A stretch of DNA of 64,000 nucleotides from Variovorax sp. Root318D1. GTDB lineage: Bacteria > Pseudomonadota > Gammaproteobacteria > Burkholderiales > Burkholderiaceae_C. Below are positions 24,425 to 32,661 of the stretch, piece by piece; position 1 is the first letter of the stretch; each line of letters opens with the position of its first letter. Position numbers and translations under genes: made by a program. The DNA lies in contig NZ_LMCQ01000024.1 in NCBI RefSeq assembly GCF_001424835.1, positions 376,927-440,926 on the forward strand. The letters run 5' to 3'. The notes below the pieces were generated by a model, which was not told the origin of the DNA, did not search any database, and saw only the letters and a program-made list of their open reading frames with translations.

Positions 24425-25489
24425 ATGGCACTCGTCTCGATGCGCGAACTGCTGGACCACGCAGCCGCCAACGGCTACGGCATTCCGGCCTTCAACGTCA
24501 ACAACCTGGAACAGGTCCAGGCCGTGATGGAGGCCGCCAAGGAAACCGGCGCGCCCGTCATCCTGCAGGCCAGTGCCGGTGCCCGCAAATACGCCGGCGA
24601 AGCGTTCATCAAGCACCTGATCCAGGCCGCCATCGAGCAGTACCCGAACATCCCCTTGGTCATGCACCAGGACCACGGCCAGAACCCCGACGTCTGCAAG
24701 GGCGCCATCGACCTGGGCTTCAGCTCGGTGATGATGGACGGCTCGCTCGAGGCCGACGGCAAGACCATTGCAAGCTACGACTACAACGTGGACGTCACCA
24801 AGAAGGTGTCGGACATGGCCCACCGCCTGGGCGTGACCGTCGAAGGCGAGCTCGGCTGCCTGGGCTCGCTGGAAACCATGAAGGGCGACAAGGAAGACGG
24901 CCACGGCACCGACGACACCATGACGCGCGAGCAGCTGCTGACCGATCCCGAGCAGGCCGCCGACTTCGTGAAGCGCACCCAGATCGACGCGCTGGCCATT
25001 GCCATCGGCACCAGCCACGGCGCCTACAAGTTCACGCGCGAGCCCACCGGCGACATCCTGGCGATCGACCGCATCAAGGAAATCCACCGCCGCATTCCCA
25101 ACACCCACCTGGTGATGCACGGCTCGTCAAGCGTGCCGCAGGAACTGCTGGCCATCATTCGCCAGTACGGCGGCAACATGAAGGAAACCTACGGCGTGCC
25201 CGTGAAGGAAATCCAGGAAGCCATCAAGCACGGCGTGCGCAAGATCAACATCGACACCGACATCCGCCTGGCGATGACCGGCGCGGTGCGCAAGTTCCTG
25301 GCCGAGAACCCCGAGAAGTTCGACGCCCGCGAATGGCTCAAGCCCGCGCGCGAAGCCGCCAAGCTGATCTGCAAGCAGCGCTACATCGAGTTCGGCTGCG
25401 AAGGCCAGGGCGCCAAGATCAAGGGCGACACGCTGCAGGTCGTGGCCGCCAAATACGCCAAGGGCGAGCTCGCGCAAGAAGTCGTCTAA
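24425..25489 (+). CDS. fba: Class II fructose-bisphosphate aldolase
   Basis: Reversibly cleaves fructose 1,6-bisphosphate to glyceraldehyde 3-phosphate and dihydroxyacetone phosphate. The 354-residue protein is a zinc-dependent class II enzyme: LVMHQDHGQNPD with zinc-ligand histidines, VEGELGCLGSLE, the loop GTSHGAYKF, LVMHGSSSVPQEL and the phosphate-binding KINIDTDIRLA. This longer form is typical of Calvin-cycle type aldolases in proteobacteria. It follows the pgk-pyk block, interrupted by the accessory DNA, and ends with a good terminator before purC. Confidence 0.97.
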   Translation: MALVSMRELLDHAAANGYGIPAFNVNNLEQVQAVMEAAKETGAPVILQASAGARKYAGEAFIKHLIQAAIEQYPNIPLVMHQDHGQNPDVCKGAIDLGFSSVMMDGSLEADGKTIASYDYNVDVTKKVSDMAHRLGVTVEGELGCLGSLETMKGDKEDGHGTDDTMTREQLLTDPEQAADFVKRTQIDALAIAIGTSHGAYKFTREPTGDILAIDRIKEIHRRIPNTHLVMHGSSSVPQELLAIIRQYGGNMKETYGVPVKEIQEAIKHGVRKINIDTDIRLAMTGAVRKFLAENPEKFDAREWLKPAREAAKLICKQRYIEFGCEGQGAKIKGDTLQVVAAKYAKGELAQEVV

Positions 25490-25513
25490 AGAAACTTTTT
25501 TCGCGATTCGCAG

Positions 25514-25537
25514 GCCACCGTTCGCGGTGGCTTTTTT
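25514..25537 (+). terminator. Rho-independent terminator after fba
   Basis: Stem GCCACCG / CGGTGGC with a TTCG tetraloop, followed directly by six T. It lies 24 bases past the fba stop and before purC, so fba ends its transcript here and purC needs its own promoter or read-through. Confidence 0.9.
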
Positions 25538-25593
25538 CTGCGCGCACAATCCGTTTTTCCCGTCACGCCACCCGTTTTCGCACAGCACGCCCC

Positions 25594-26499
25594 ATGACCA
25601 CCGTCCACACCTCCTCCATCCAGAGCCTGCCCCTGCTTGCGCGCGGCAAGGTGCGCGACAACTACGCCGTCGGCGAAGACCGCATCCTGATGGTTGCGAG
25701 CGACCGGCTCAGCGCCTTCGACGTGATCATGGGCGAGCCGATCCCAGGCAAGGGCGAAATCCTCACGAAAATGGCGCTTTGGTGGTTCGACCGCCTGGGC
25801 CAGCTGTGCCCCAACCACCTGACCGGCGACGCGCCCGAAAGCGCGGTCACGCCTGAAGAGGTGCCGCAGGTAACCGGCCGCTCGATGCTGGTCAAGCGCC
25901 TGACGCCGATCCCGGTCGAGGCGGTGGTGCGCGGCTACCTGGCCGGCAGCGGCTGGAAGGAATACCAGGAAAGCCGCTCGGTCTGCGGCGTGCCGCTGCC
26001 CGAGGGCCTCACCAACGCAGGCAAGCTGCCGCGCCCGATCTTCACGCCCGCCGCCAAGGCCGCGGCCGGCGAGCATGACGAGAACATCAGCTACGACCGC
26101 GTGGTCGAGATCGTCGGCCCCAAGCTGGCGCAGCAGATCCGCGAGACCAGCCTCGAGATCTACGAAACCGCCGCGCAGATCGCGCTGGCCAAGGGAATGA
26201 TCATCGCCGACACCAAGTTCGAGTTCGGCCTGGACGAAGCCGGCACGCTGGTGCTGATGGACGAAGTGCTCACGCCCGACAGCTCGCGCTACTGGCCGGT
26301 TGAGGGCTACCAGGCCGCGCTGGCCGCCGGCGCCAATCCGCCGAGCTACGACAAGCAGTTCGTGCGCGACTGGCTCGAAGCCACCAAGATCAATGGCAAG
26401 CCTTGGGACAAGACCCCGCCGGCGCCGCGTCTGCCGGCCGAAGTCATCGAGAAGACCGCGGCCAAGTACCGCGAAGCGCTGGAACGCCTCACCGGCTGA
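25594..26499 (+). CDS. purC: Phosphoribosylaminoimidazole-succinocarboxamide synthase
   Basis: Joins aspartate to CAIR with ATP in purine synthesis. The 301-residue protein has LARGKVRDNYAVGEDRILMV, ASDRLSAFDVIM, PIPVEAVVRGYLAGSGWKEY and the aspartate-site region DTKFEFGLDEAG and DEVLTPDSSRYWP. The length corresponds to the longer SAICAR synthetase form frequent in betaproteobacteria. The ATG at 25594 fits the N-terminus; the frame is open upstream only as a shadow of fba. purE and purK are 1.6 kb downstream. Confidence 0.96.
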   Translation: MTTVHTSSIQSLPLLARGKVRDNYAVGEDRILMVASDRLSAFDVIMGEPIPGKGEILTKMALWWFDRLGQLCPNHLTGDAPESAVTPEEVPQVTGRSMLVKRLTPIPVEAVVRGYLAGSGWKEYQESRSVCGVPLPEGLTNAGKLPRPIFTPAAKAAAGEHDENISYDRVVEIVGPKLAQQIRETSLEIYETAAQIALAKGMIIADTKFEFGLDEAGTLVLMDEVLTPDSSRYWPVEGYQAALAAGANPPSYDKQFVRDWLEATKINGKPWDKTPPAPRLPAEVIEKTAAKYREALERLTG

Positions 26500-26503
26500 G
26501 CAA

Positions 26504-26527
26504 GAAAAGGAGCGCGAAGAGCGCTCC
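26504..26527 (-). terminator. Terminator for the META-domain lipoprotein gene
   Basis: Read leftward: stem GGAGCGC / GCGCTCC around a five-base loop (26509-26527), followed by TTTTC. It lies between the convergent purC and lipoprotein genes and best serves the leftward gene, as no T-run follows in the purC direction. Confidence 0.65.
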
Positions 26528-26539
26528 CAGCAGCAACGT

Positions 26540-26980
26540 TCAGCGTGTTGCCGCGTTCAGCGTGGCCACAGTCCGGCCGCTCGCGTCGAGCAGCGCGAGC
26601 TGCCCGGGACCGGCGAGCCGGTAGCTCGCGGTGGTCTGCAGCGCCGACATGAACTGCGCCTCGTTGGCGCCGCGCACCGGATCGGCACAGGCCATGCGGG
26701 TCGATGCCAGCTGGCCGATGCGCAGCGTGATGCCGCTGCGCGTGAACGAACCCGAAACGCGGTTGCAGCCGCCCGATCCGCTGACGCGGCCGCTGCTGCG
26801 GTCGAACTGGATCTGCGCATCGCCGCCGGTCGCCACGGGTTCGCCGCCCAACTGCGCGAGACGCCAGACCGGACCTTCGATCGGCTCGTCGAGGCTGATG
26901 CCGCTGCCGCAGGCGGACAGGGCGGCGGCCAGCATTGCGGTCGCGAGGGCGGGGAGCGCGAGACGGGCGAGGGAGCGCAT
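26540..26980 (-). CDS. META-domain lipoprotein (HslJ-like)
   Basis: A 146-residue lipoprotein: signal peptide MRSLARLALPALATAMLAA with the lipobox LSAC. The mature part is one META domain (WRLAQLGGEPV, GRVSGSGGCNRVSGSF, then STRMACADPVRGANEAQFM), as in HslJ-type envelope proteins. The function of META domains is not settled; they have been linked to stress or motility in other bacteria. The ATG at 26980 is chosen because it begins the signal peptide. Convergent with purC. Confidence 0.85.
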   Translation of the reverse strand: MRSLARLALPALATAMLAAALSACGSGISLDEPIEGPVWRLAQLGGEPVATGGDAQIQFDRSSGRVSGSGGCNRVSGSFTRSGITLRIGQLASTRMACADPVRGANEAQFMSALQTTASYRLAGPGQLALLDASGRTVATLNAATR

Positions 26981-27130
26981 GGCCGATTTTTCCTTCTCAA
27001 TTGCAACAAGTTGAATCGGCGCCATCGTATGCGACGCCGCCTGGGCTCGCCAAGGCGGCGCCGCCTGCCACTATGGTGCGGACGACCTTGCGTACGCTGA
27101 CTGATGTCGACGGCGAATTGAAATCAACAA

Positions 27131-27156
27131 AAAAAGCGACTCGGGAGTCGCCTTTT
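27131..27156 (-). terminator. Bidirectional-looking terminator after the thioredoxin gene
   Basis: GCGACTC-GG-GAGTCGC (27136-27151) flanked by seven A on the left, which gives a T-run after the hairpin in the leftward direction. On the right is CTTTT, so it could work both ways. A second hairpin, TGCGCAT / ATGCGCA (27163-27182), lies between it and the stop codon of the leftward thioredoxin gene. The rest of 26981-27192 shows no gene. Confidence 0.8.
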
Positions 27157-27192
27157 AAGAGCTGCGCATTCGAATATGCGCAAATTTGTCGA

Positions 27193-28113
27193 TCAGCTCA
27201 GCACCACGCTGCTGAGGCGCCGGCGGTAGGTGGCCACCACCGGATCGTCCGGTGGAATTTGCCCGTCGGCTACCTTGATCTTCGGCGGCTCGATGAGATC
27301 GAGGATCGCGATGTAGGTCTTGCGCGCGAGTTCTTCGTTCCAGCTCTTGTCGCGCATGAGGATTTCGAGCAGCTCGTCCATGGCGTCGGTCCAACGCTGG
27401 GCATCCATCAGCAGCTGCGCGCGGCCGAAGCGGGCGTCGAAGTCGCGTTTGGTGGCGGCAATTTTGGCGTCGAAGTCGGCCAGTTCAGGCGCGGGGCCCG
27501 ATGGCGGCGCCGCAAAATCAATGGCGTCCATCCAGCGCTGCAGCGAGTCGAAGCGGCGCACCAGTGTGGTCTTGGCAATCACCGGCGCAAAGGCCACCTT
27601 GGCCTCGTCGATGCGGCCCATCTGCAGCAGCAGCTTGACGTAGTCGAAGCGGGCATCGTCGTTGGCCGGGTCGGTGGCCACGGCATGCTGCAGCCGCTCC
27701 AGCGCGCCTTCGGTATCGCCTTCGGCCAGGGCATCCTGGGCCGCCGCGCCCTCGGAAACCGCCTCGGCTTCGTCGGCGCCGGGCACGTGCTTGTCGAGGA
27801 ATTCGCGGATTTTCTCGGCCGGAATGGCGCCCACGAAGCCGTCGACCGGCTGGCCGTCCTTGAACATCACGCAGAACGGAATGCTGCGCACGCCGAACAT
27901 TTCGGACAGCTGCGACGAGATCTGCGGCACCTTGTCGGCGTCGAGCTTGGCCAGCGTGAAGCGACCGGCGTACTCGGTTTCGAGCTTTTCGAGCACCGGG
28001 CCAAGCTGTTTGCACGGCCCGCACCACTCGGCCCAGATGTCGAGCAGCACTGGCGTGGCGACCGAGCCTTCGATCAGTTCGGCCTGAAAATTTTCGAGAG
28101 TGATGTCGATCAT
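27193..28113 (-). CDS. ybbN: Thioredoxin-TPR protein (YbbN/CnoX type)
   Basis: A 306-residue cytoplasmic protein with an N-terminal thioredoxin domain (about 1-110) and a C-terminal tetratricopeptide part (about 115-306: AAQDALAEGDTEGALERLQH and following helices). The active site WAEWCGPC is intact (C31, C34), unlike E. coli YbbN, which lacks the full CXXC, so redox activity is plausible here. YbbN/CnoX proteins act as chaperone-holdases that hand clients to GroEL or DnaK. The ATG at 28113 starts the fold at MIDITLENF. Divergent from purE across 36 bases. Confidence 0.92.
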   Translation of the reverse strand: MIDITLENFQAELIEGSVATPVLLDIWAEWCGPCKQLGPVLEKLETEYAGRFTLAKLDADKVPQISSQLSEMFGVRSIPFCVMFKDGQPVDGFVGAIPAEKIREFLDKHVPGADEAEAVSEGAAAQDALAEGDTEGALERLQHAVATDPANDDARFDYVKLLLQMGRIDEAKVAFAPVIAKTTLVRRFDSLQRWMDAIDFAAPPSGPAPELADFDAKIAATKRDFDARFGRAQLLMDAQRWTDAMDELLEILMRDKSWNEELARKTYIAILDLIEPPKIKVADGQIPPDDPVVATYRRRLSSVVLS

Positions 28114-28149
28114 CGGAACCAGCTGGGGGTGAAACGTAAAATTGAAACC

Positions 28150-28695
28150 ATGAACGAAACCATTCAGGTCGGTGTAGTGATGGGCTCGAGCTCCGATTGG
28201 GAGACGATGCGCAACGCGGTCGAGATTCTCCAGCAATTCGGGATCCAGCACGAAGCGAAGGTGGTCTCGGCCCACCGGATGCCCGATGCGCTCTTCGCGT
28301 ACGCCGAAAGCGCCGCCGGGCGCGGGCTTGCCGCCATCATCGCGGGCGCGGGCGGCGCGGCCCACCTGCCGGGCATGCTGGCCTCGAAAACCACGGTGCC
28401 GGTGCTCGGCGTGCCGGTGGCCAGTCGCCACCTGCAGGGTGTCGATTCGCTCTACAGCATCGTGCAGATGCCCAAGGGCGTGCCGGTGGCCACCTTTGCC
28501 ATCGGCAATGCGGGGGCCGCCAACGCGGCGCTGTTCGCGGTAGCGATGCTGGCGGTGAACGACCCCGCGCTTCGCGCCAGGCTCGATGCTTTCCGCGCCG
28601 CGCAAACGGCCGCGGCCGAAGCCATGGCGCTGCCGCCGCCGGTGGACGGCGCCGCCGTATCCCCCTTTTCGCCGCAGGGCGGAGGTGCGCTATGA
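28150..28695 (+). CDS. purE: N5-carboxyaminoimidazole ribonucleotide mutase
   Basis: Class I PurE, which converts N5-CAIR to CAIR in purine synthesis. The 181-residue protein has VGVVMGSSSDWETM, the active-site SAHRMPD and GAGGAAHLPGM. It ends with a Pro-rich tail of about 20 residues beyond the usual fold. Its stop overlaps the start of purK (ATGA), so the pair is translationally coupled, as expected for the two-enzyme route through N5-CAIR. Confidence 0.97.
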   Translation: MNETIQVGVVMGSSSDWETMRNAVEILQQFGIQHEAKVVSAHRMPDALFAYAESAAGRGLAAIIAGAGGAAHLPGMLASKTTVPVLGVPVASRHLQGVDSLYSIVQMPKGVPVATFAIGNAGAANAALFAVAMLAVNDPALRARLDAFRAAQTAAAEAMALPPPVDGAAVSPFSPQGGGAL

Positions 28696-29882
28696 CCAAC
28701 AACGGCCTGCCCATTCTTCCCGGCGCCACGCTCGGCGTGCTCGGCGGCGGCCAGCTGGGCCGCATGTTCGCCCATGCCGCCCAGCGCATGGGCTATTTCA
28801 CGGCCGTGCTCGACCCCGATGCCGACAGCCCGGCCGGCCGGGTGAGCCATCACCACATTCACACCGACTACGCCGACGTCGACGGCCTGGCGCGGCTCGC
28901 GGGCCTGGCCGATGCGGTCACGACCGAGTTCGAGAACGTGCCGGCGCCCTCGCTGGACAAGCTGTCGGCCGCTCGGCCCGTGTCGCCCGATGCCGCCGCC
29001 ATTGCCATCGCACAGGACCGCATCGCCGAAAAGGCCCATTTCACGCGCTGCGGCGTGGCCTGCGCACCGTACGCGGTCATCGAGACCGCGGCCCAGCTCG
29101 CGGCCGGTGAGGACGGGCTGCTGCCCGGCATCCTGAAGACCGCACGCCTGGGCTACGACGGCAAGGGACAGCAGCGCGTGACCACGCGCGCCGAGCTGGT
29201 CGATGCCTGGCAGGCTGCGCACTGCGTGCCCTGTGTACTCGAGAAAATGCTGCCGCTCGAGTTCGAATGCTCGGTCATCGTCGCGCGCGGCCGCGACGGG
29301 CAGATCGTGCACTTTCCGCCCCAGCGCAACCTGCACCGCGACGGCATCCTGGCCGTGACCGAGGTGCATGCGCAGAACATGCCCAAGACCGTGGCGCAGG
29401 CGGCCGTCAATTCCGCCAAGAGCATTGCCACCGGGCTCAACTACGTCGGCGTGCTGTGCGTCGAGTTTTTCGTTCTGACCGACGGCTCGCTGGTGGTGAA
29501 CGAAATGGCGCCGCGGCCGCACAACAGCGGCCACTACACCATGGAGGCCTGCGACGTGTCGCAGTTCGAGCTGCAGGTGCGCACGCTCGCGGGCCTGCCG
29601 CTGGCCCAGCCGCGCCAGCACAGCCCGGCGATCATGCTGAACCTGCTCGGCGACCTGTGGTTCACCGCGGGCGGCACCAAACCGGCCTCGCCGCGCTGGA
29701 GCGAGGTGCTCGCGCTGCCCGGCGTGCACCTGCACCTGTACGGCAAGATCGAACCGCGCCGAGGCCGCAAGATGGGCCACCTGACGCTCACCGGCGCCAC
29801 GCTCGAAAGCGTGCGCGCCGCGGCTTCCCAGGCCGCCACTCTGCTCGGCCTGCCGCCCCTTACGGCGGCCGATTTCGCATGA
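28692..29882 (+). CDS. purK: N5-carboxyaminoimidazole ribonucleotide synthase
   Basis: ATP-grasp enzyme making N5-CAIR from AIR, bicarbonate and ATP. The 396-residue protein starts with the nucleotide-like loop LGVLGGGQLGRMFAHAA and contains LKTARLGYDGKGQ, the metal/ATP segment VLCVEFFVLTDGSLVVNEMA and RPHNSGHYTMEAC. The ATG at 28692 overlaps the purE stop, and its own stop overlaps the start of the Sua5 gene, giving a tightly coupled three-gene unit. Confidence 0.97.
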   Translation: MTNNGLPILPGATLGVLGGGQLGRMFAHAAQRMGYFTAVLDPDADSPAGRVSHHHIHTDYADVDGLARLAGLADAVTTEFENVPAPSLDKLSAARPVSPDAAAIAIAQDRIAEKAHFTRCGVACAPYAVIETAAQLAAGEDGLLPGILKTARLGYDGKGQQRVTTRAELVDAWQAAHCVPCVLEKMLPLEFECSVIVARGRDGQIVHFPPQRNLHRDGILAVTEVHAQNMPKTVAQAAVNSAKSIATGLNYVGVLCVEFFVLTDGSLVVNEMAPRPHNSGHYTMEACDVSQFELQVRTLAGLPLAQPRQHSPAIMLNLLGDLWFTAGGTKPASPRWSEVLALPGVHLHLYGKIEPRRGRKMGHLTLTGATLESVRAAASQAATLLGLPPLTAADFA

Positions 29883-30880
29883 TCCTCGACGGGCAGGATC
29901 CCCACGCCATTGCCGAAGCCGTGCGCGTGCTGCGCGCGGGCGGGCTGGTCGCGTTTCCGACCGAAACCGTCTATGGGCTGGGCGCCGATGCCACCAGCGA
30001 CATGGCCGTGGGTGGAATCTTCAAGGCCAAGGGCCGGCCGGCCGACCATCCGCTGATCGTCCACGTGGCGGCCGGCATCAAGGGCACGGAAGCGTTGTCG
30101 CGCTTTGCGCAGCCGCTGCCGCCCTTCGCGCAGAAGCTGGTGCAGGCCTTCTGGCCCGGCCCCCTGACGCTGATCGTCACGCGCCAGCCCGGCGTGGCTG
30201 CCGCGGCGGCCGGCGGGCAGGACACCATCGGCCTGCGCTGCCCTTCGCACCCGGTCGCGCGGGCGCTGCTCGAAGCCTGCGCCGAGCAGGGCGTGCCGGG
30301 CCTTGCCGGACCGAGCGCCAACCGCTTCGGCCGCGTCAGCCCGACCACGGCGCAGCACGTCGTCGACGAGTTTGGCGACTCACTGCCGGTGATCGACGGC
30401 GGCGCCTGCGAGGTGGGCATCGAATCGACCATCGTCGACTGCAGCCGCGGCGCGCCGGTGCTGCTGCGCCCGGGCCTGATCACGCGTGCGCAAATCGAGG
30501 CCGCCCTGGGTGAGCGCCTGAGCAACCGAGAGGTGCTCGAGACGCCTGAACCGCGCGCCCCCGGCACGCTGGAAGCCCACTACGCGCCCAACGCCAAGCT
30601 GCGGTTGATGGACGCCAAGGCGATCCAGACCGCGCTCGACGTGCTCGGCGCTGGCGCCGCCAACATCGCGGTGTGGTCGCGCACTGAGCTGCGCAGCCCC
30701 TCGCAGCGCGTGCTGCAGCGGCGCATGCCTGACGATGCAGTGGCCAGTGCGCACCAGCTGTTCGCGGTATTGCGCCAGTTCGACGCGGAGGGCGTCAAGC
30801 TGATCTGGGTCGAGACGCCGCCCGATACGCCCGAATGGGAAGGCGTACGCGACCGCTTGCAGCGCGCCGCAATGGGCTAA
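29879..30880 (+). CDS. sua5: L-threonylcarbamoyladenylate synthase, full-length Sua5 type
   Basis: Makes threonylcarbamoyl-AMP from threonine, bicarbonate and ATP for the t6A modification of ANN-decoding tRNAs. The 333 residues comprise the YrdC/TsaC domain (FPTETVYGLGADA, KAKGRPADHPLIVH, GPSANRFGRVSPTTA) and the C-terminal Sua5 domain (PGTLEAHYAPNAKL onward), so this is the two-domain form rather than the short TsaC. The ATG at 29879 overlaps the purK stop by four bases. tsaB, acting later in the same pathway, is in this window at 36613. Confidence 0.94.
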   Translation: MILDGQDPHAIAEAVRVLRAGGLVAFPTETVYGLGADATSDMAVGGIFKAKGRPADHPLIVHVAAGIKGTEALSRFAQPLPPFAQKLVQAFWPGPLTLIVTRQPGVAAAAAGGQDTIGLRCPSHPVARALLEACAEQGVPGLAGPSANRFGRVSPTTAQHVVDEFGDSLPVIDGGACEVGIESTIVDCSRGAPVLLRPGLITRAQIEAALGERLSNREVLETPEPRAPGTLEAHYAPNAKLRLMDAKAIQTALDVLGAGAANIAVWSRTELRSPSQRVLQRRMPDDAVASAHQLFAVLRQFDAEGVKLIWVETPPDTPEWEGVRDRLQRAAMG

Positions 30881-30948
30881 CTCCCCCCGGGGCAATGCCA
30901 GTGGCCCGGCAGAGCCGGTTCCACGCCATTTCTGGAAGCGAGCCCCTA

Positions 30949-32535
30949 TTAACCGCCGGCGGCCAGCACGCCCTGGAAGAAACCTCGGGCAGAGGCCAGG
31001 CAGAACGGCGCTGCGAGCGTGCCGTGGTAGGCCAGGGTGACGGCCTGCCGCTTGTCGGCGTCGCTGCCGGGGGTGTTCTGCGCGAGGATGCTCTTGGCCT
31101 GCGCGAAGCCGGCGCGCGCGGTGGAGTAGGCGTCAGTGGCGGCCGTGTCTTCCAGGTCGATCACCGTCAGCGCGGCGGCGGGCATGCCGCGTGCGCGGAA
31201 GTAGCCGGCCGTGGCGCGGGTGCTCAGGAAATTGACGGTCGGGTCGTTGGCGCCGCCGCACATCAGCACCGGCCTGGCGGGCAGCCAGTTGCGCAGGTCG
31301 TTGGCGCGCGCCGCCTTGCGGAAGCCCACGGCTGGCCTGCAGTCCAGCGGCGACGTCGTGCTGAGCGAGGCGGCCGTGGCGGGCAGCGCGTTGCCGGGGC
31401 AGGGATTCGCCAGGACGTCCCCGGCGGCCTGCGTCAGGTAGGTCTGGCGGATCAGGTTGTTGGGGCCATAGAAGATCGACAGCTCCGGACTCACCGGCCC
31501 CGGCGTTGCGCCAGCGGGAAACAGCGCGAGCTGCGGCAGCTTGCCATTGGAATACAGGGTGGTGAGGGGCGTCAGGCTCGGCAGCAGTGTGTCGATGCCG
31601 ATGGCGTACTGCGCTTCGTAGATGTCGGCGGTGCTGCCGTACACGTCGCCGAACTGCTGCTGCCAACTGGCCGAGAGCAGCGGCACGAAGAGCGTGCTGC
31701 CGAGCGCCGGCCAGCCCAGGAAGGTGTAGTCCGCCAGCAGGCCGATGGCCGAGGGCGCCGAGAGCGGCGCCGATGCCGTCACCGCCCTGCCCGTGGCCTG
31801 CATCTCGCGGTGCGCCGCCATCGCAACGTAGCCGCCCTGCGAATAGCCGGTGATCAGAAGCGAGCCCGCGTCCGCCGCGTCAATGCCCGGAAACGTCTTG
31901 CGCGCCGCCGTGAGCGCATCGACCATGTCCTTGCCCTGCTGGTCGCCGTTGAGATACGGGTGATAGGGCAGCGTCGACTTGTCATAGCCCGCGTAGTTGG
32001 GCGCCACCACGATGTAGCCCTGCGCCGCGAACATCGCGGCGATGGTCAGGCCTTCGCCGGCGGCCGGCTGGGTGGAATCGGTCCACTTGGCGAGGTTGTA
32101 GTTGCGTGCGGCGCTGGTGCCGTGCGCATACAGCACCACGGGACGCGCGCCGTTGCAGCCGATGTCGGTCCCTGACGGCAGCATGATCGCGGCCGTCGCG
32201 TTGGTGGCCTCGCCCTTGCCGCCCACCGTGCGGTATTCGAGGTAGCGTACTTCGACACCGCACCTGGGCGTGCCGGCCACCTGCAGCAAGGCCTTGCCCT
32301 GGTCGGTGGCCTGCAGGTTGGTCCTGAACTGGTCGGCCGTCAGCTTGGCGGTCTGCTCGGGCGGGTCGGTGACGACCGATCCGCGGCCGGTGTCGCCGGC
32401 CGGCGGCGGGAATCCCGCGTTGATGCCGATGCCGCCGCCTCCACCGCCACCGCAGGCGGCCAGCAGCAAGGTGACGCCGACGAGCGCCGAAAGCCGATGC
32501 AGCGGAGACGAAGGTGGTCGTTGGGGCTGGTTCAA
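30949..32535 (-). CDS. Surface lipoprotein lipase/esterase (alpha/beta hydrolase)
   Basis: A 528-residue lipoprotein with lipobox LAAC (Cys28), a Gly-rich linker after it, and an alpha/beta hydrolase of the secretory-lipase type. The nucleophile elbow is GYSQGG at about 230-235 (S232), the oxyanion region YAHGTSA near 137, and candidate acid and base are in the C-terminal part (GGANDPTVNF; TLAYHGTLAAPF). It should act on esters at the cell surface or in the periplasm; the substrate is unknown. The start at 32535 gives the signal peptide directly. It is followed leftward by the convergent sua5 gene. Confidence 0.82.
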   Translation of the reverse strand: MNQPQRPPSSPLHRLSALVGVTLLLAACGGGGGGGIGINAGFPPPAGDTGRGSVVTDPPEQTAKLTADQFRTNLQATDQGKALLQVAGTPRCGVEVRYLEYRTVGGKGEATNATAAIMLPSGTDIGCNGARPVVLYAHGTSAARNYNLAKWTDSTQPAAGEGLTIAAMFAAQGYIVVAPNYAGYDKSTLPYHPYLNGDQQGKDMVDALTAARKTFPGIDAADAGSLLITGYSQGGYVAMAAHREMQATGRAVTASAPLSAPSAIGLLADYTFLGWPALGSTLFVPLLSASWQQQFGDVYGSTADIYEAQYAIGIDTLLPSLTPLTTLYSNGKLPQLALFPAGATPGPVSPELSIFYGPNNLIRQTYLTQAAGDVLANPCPGNALPATAASLSTTSPLDCRPAVGFRKAARANDLRNWLPARPVLMCGGANDPTVNFLSTRATAGYFRARGMPAAALTVIDLEDTAATDAYSTARAGFAQAKSILAQNTPGSDADKRQAVTLAYHGTLAAPFCLASARGFFQGVLAAGG

Positions 32536-32661
32536 GGCGTGCCTCTTGGTGTTTTGTCAGTCGAACCGAACGGGCGTCCGATTCTGTGCAGCACCATCGA
32601 CGCACGCAAGCGGCACGTATACCTAGGAGAATTTTTCAGTACACGGCCGCTGGCCGGCGGC

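Noticed and set aside
27163..27182. TGCGCAT/ATGCGCA hairpin considered as a tRNA arm or separate terminator
   Set aside because: No tRNA cloverleaf or T-run accompanies it; it is kept only as a note beside the real terminator.
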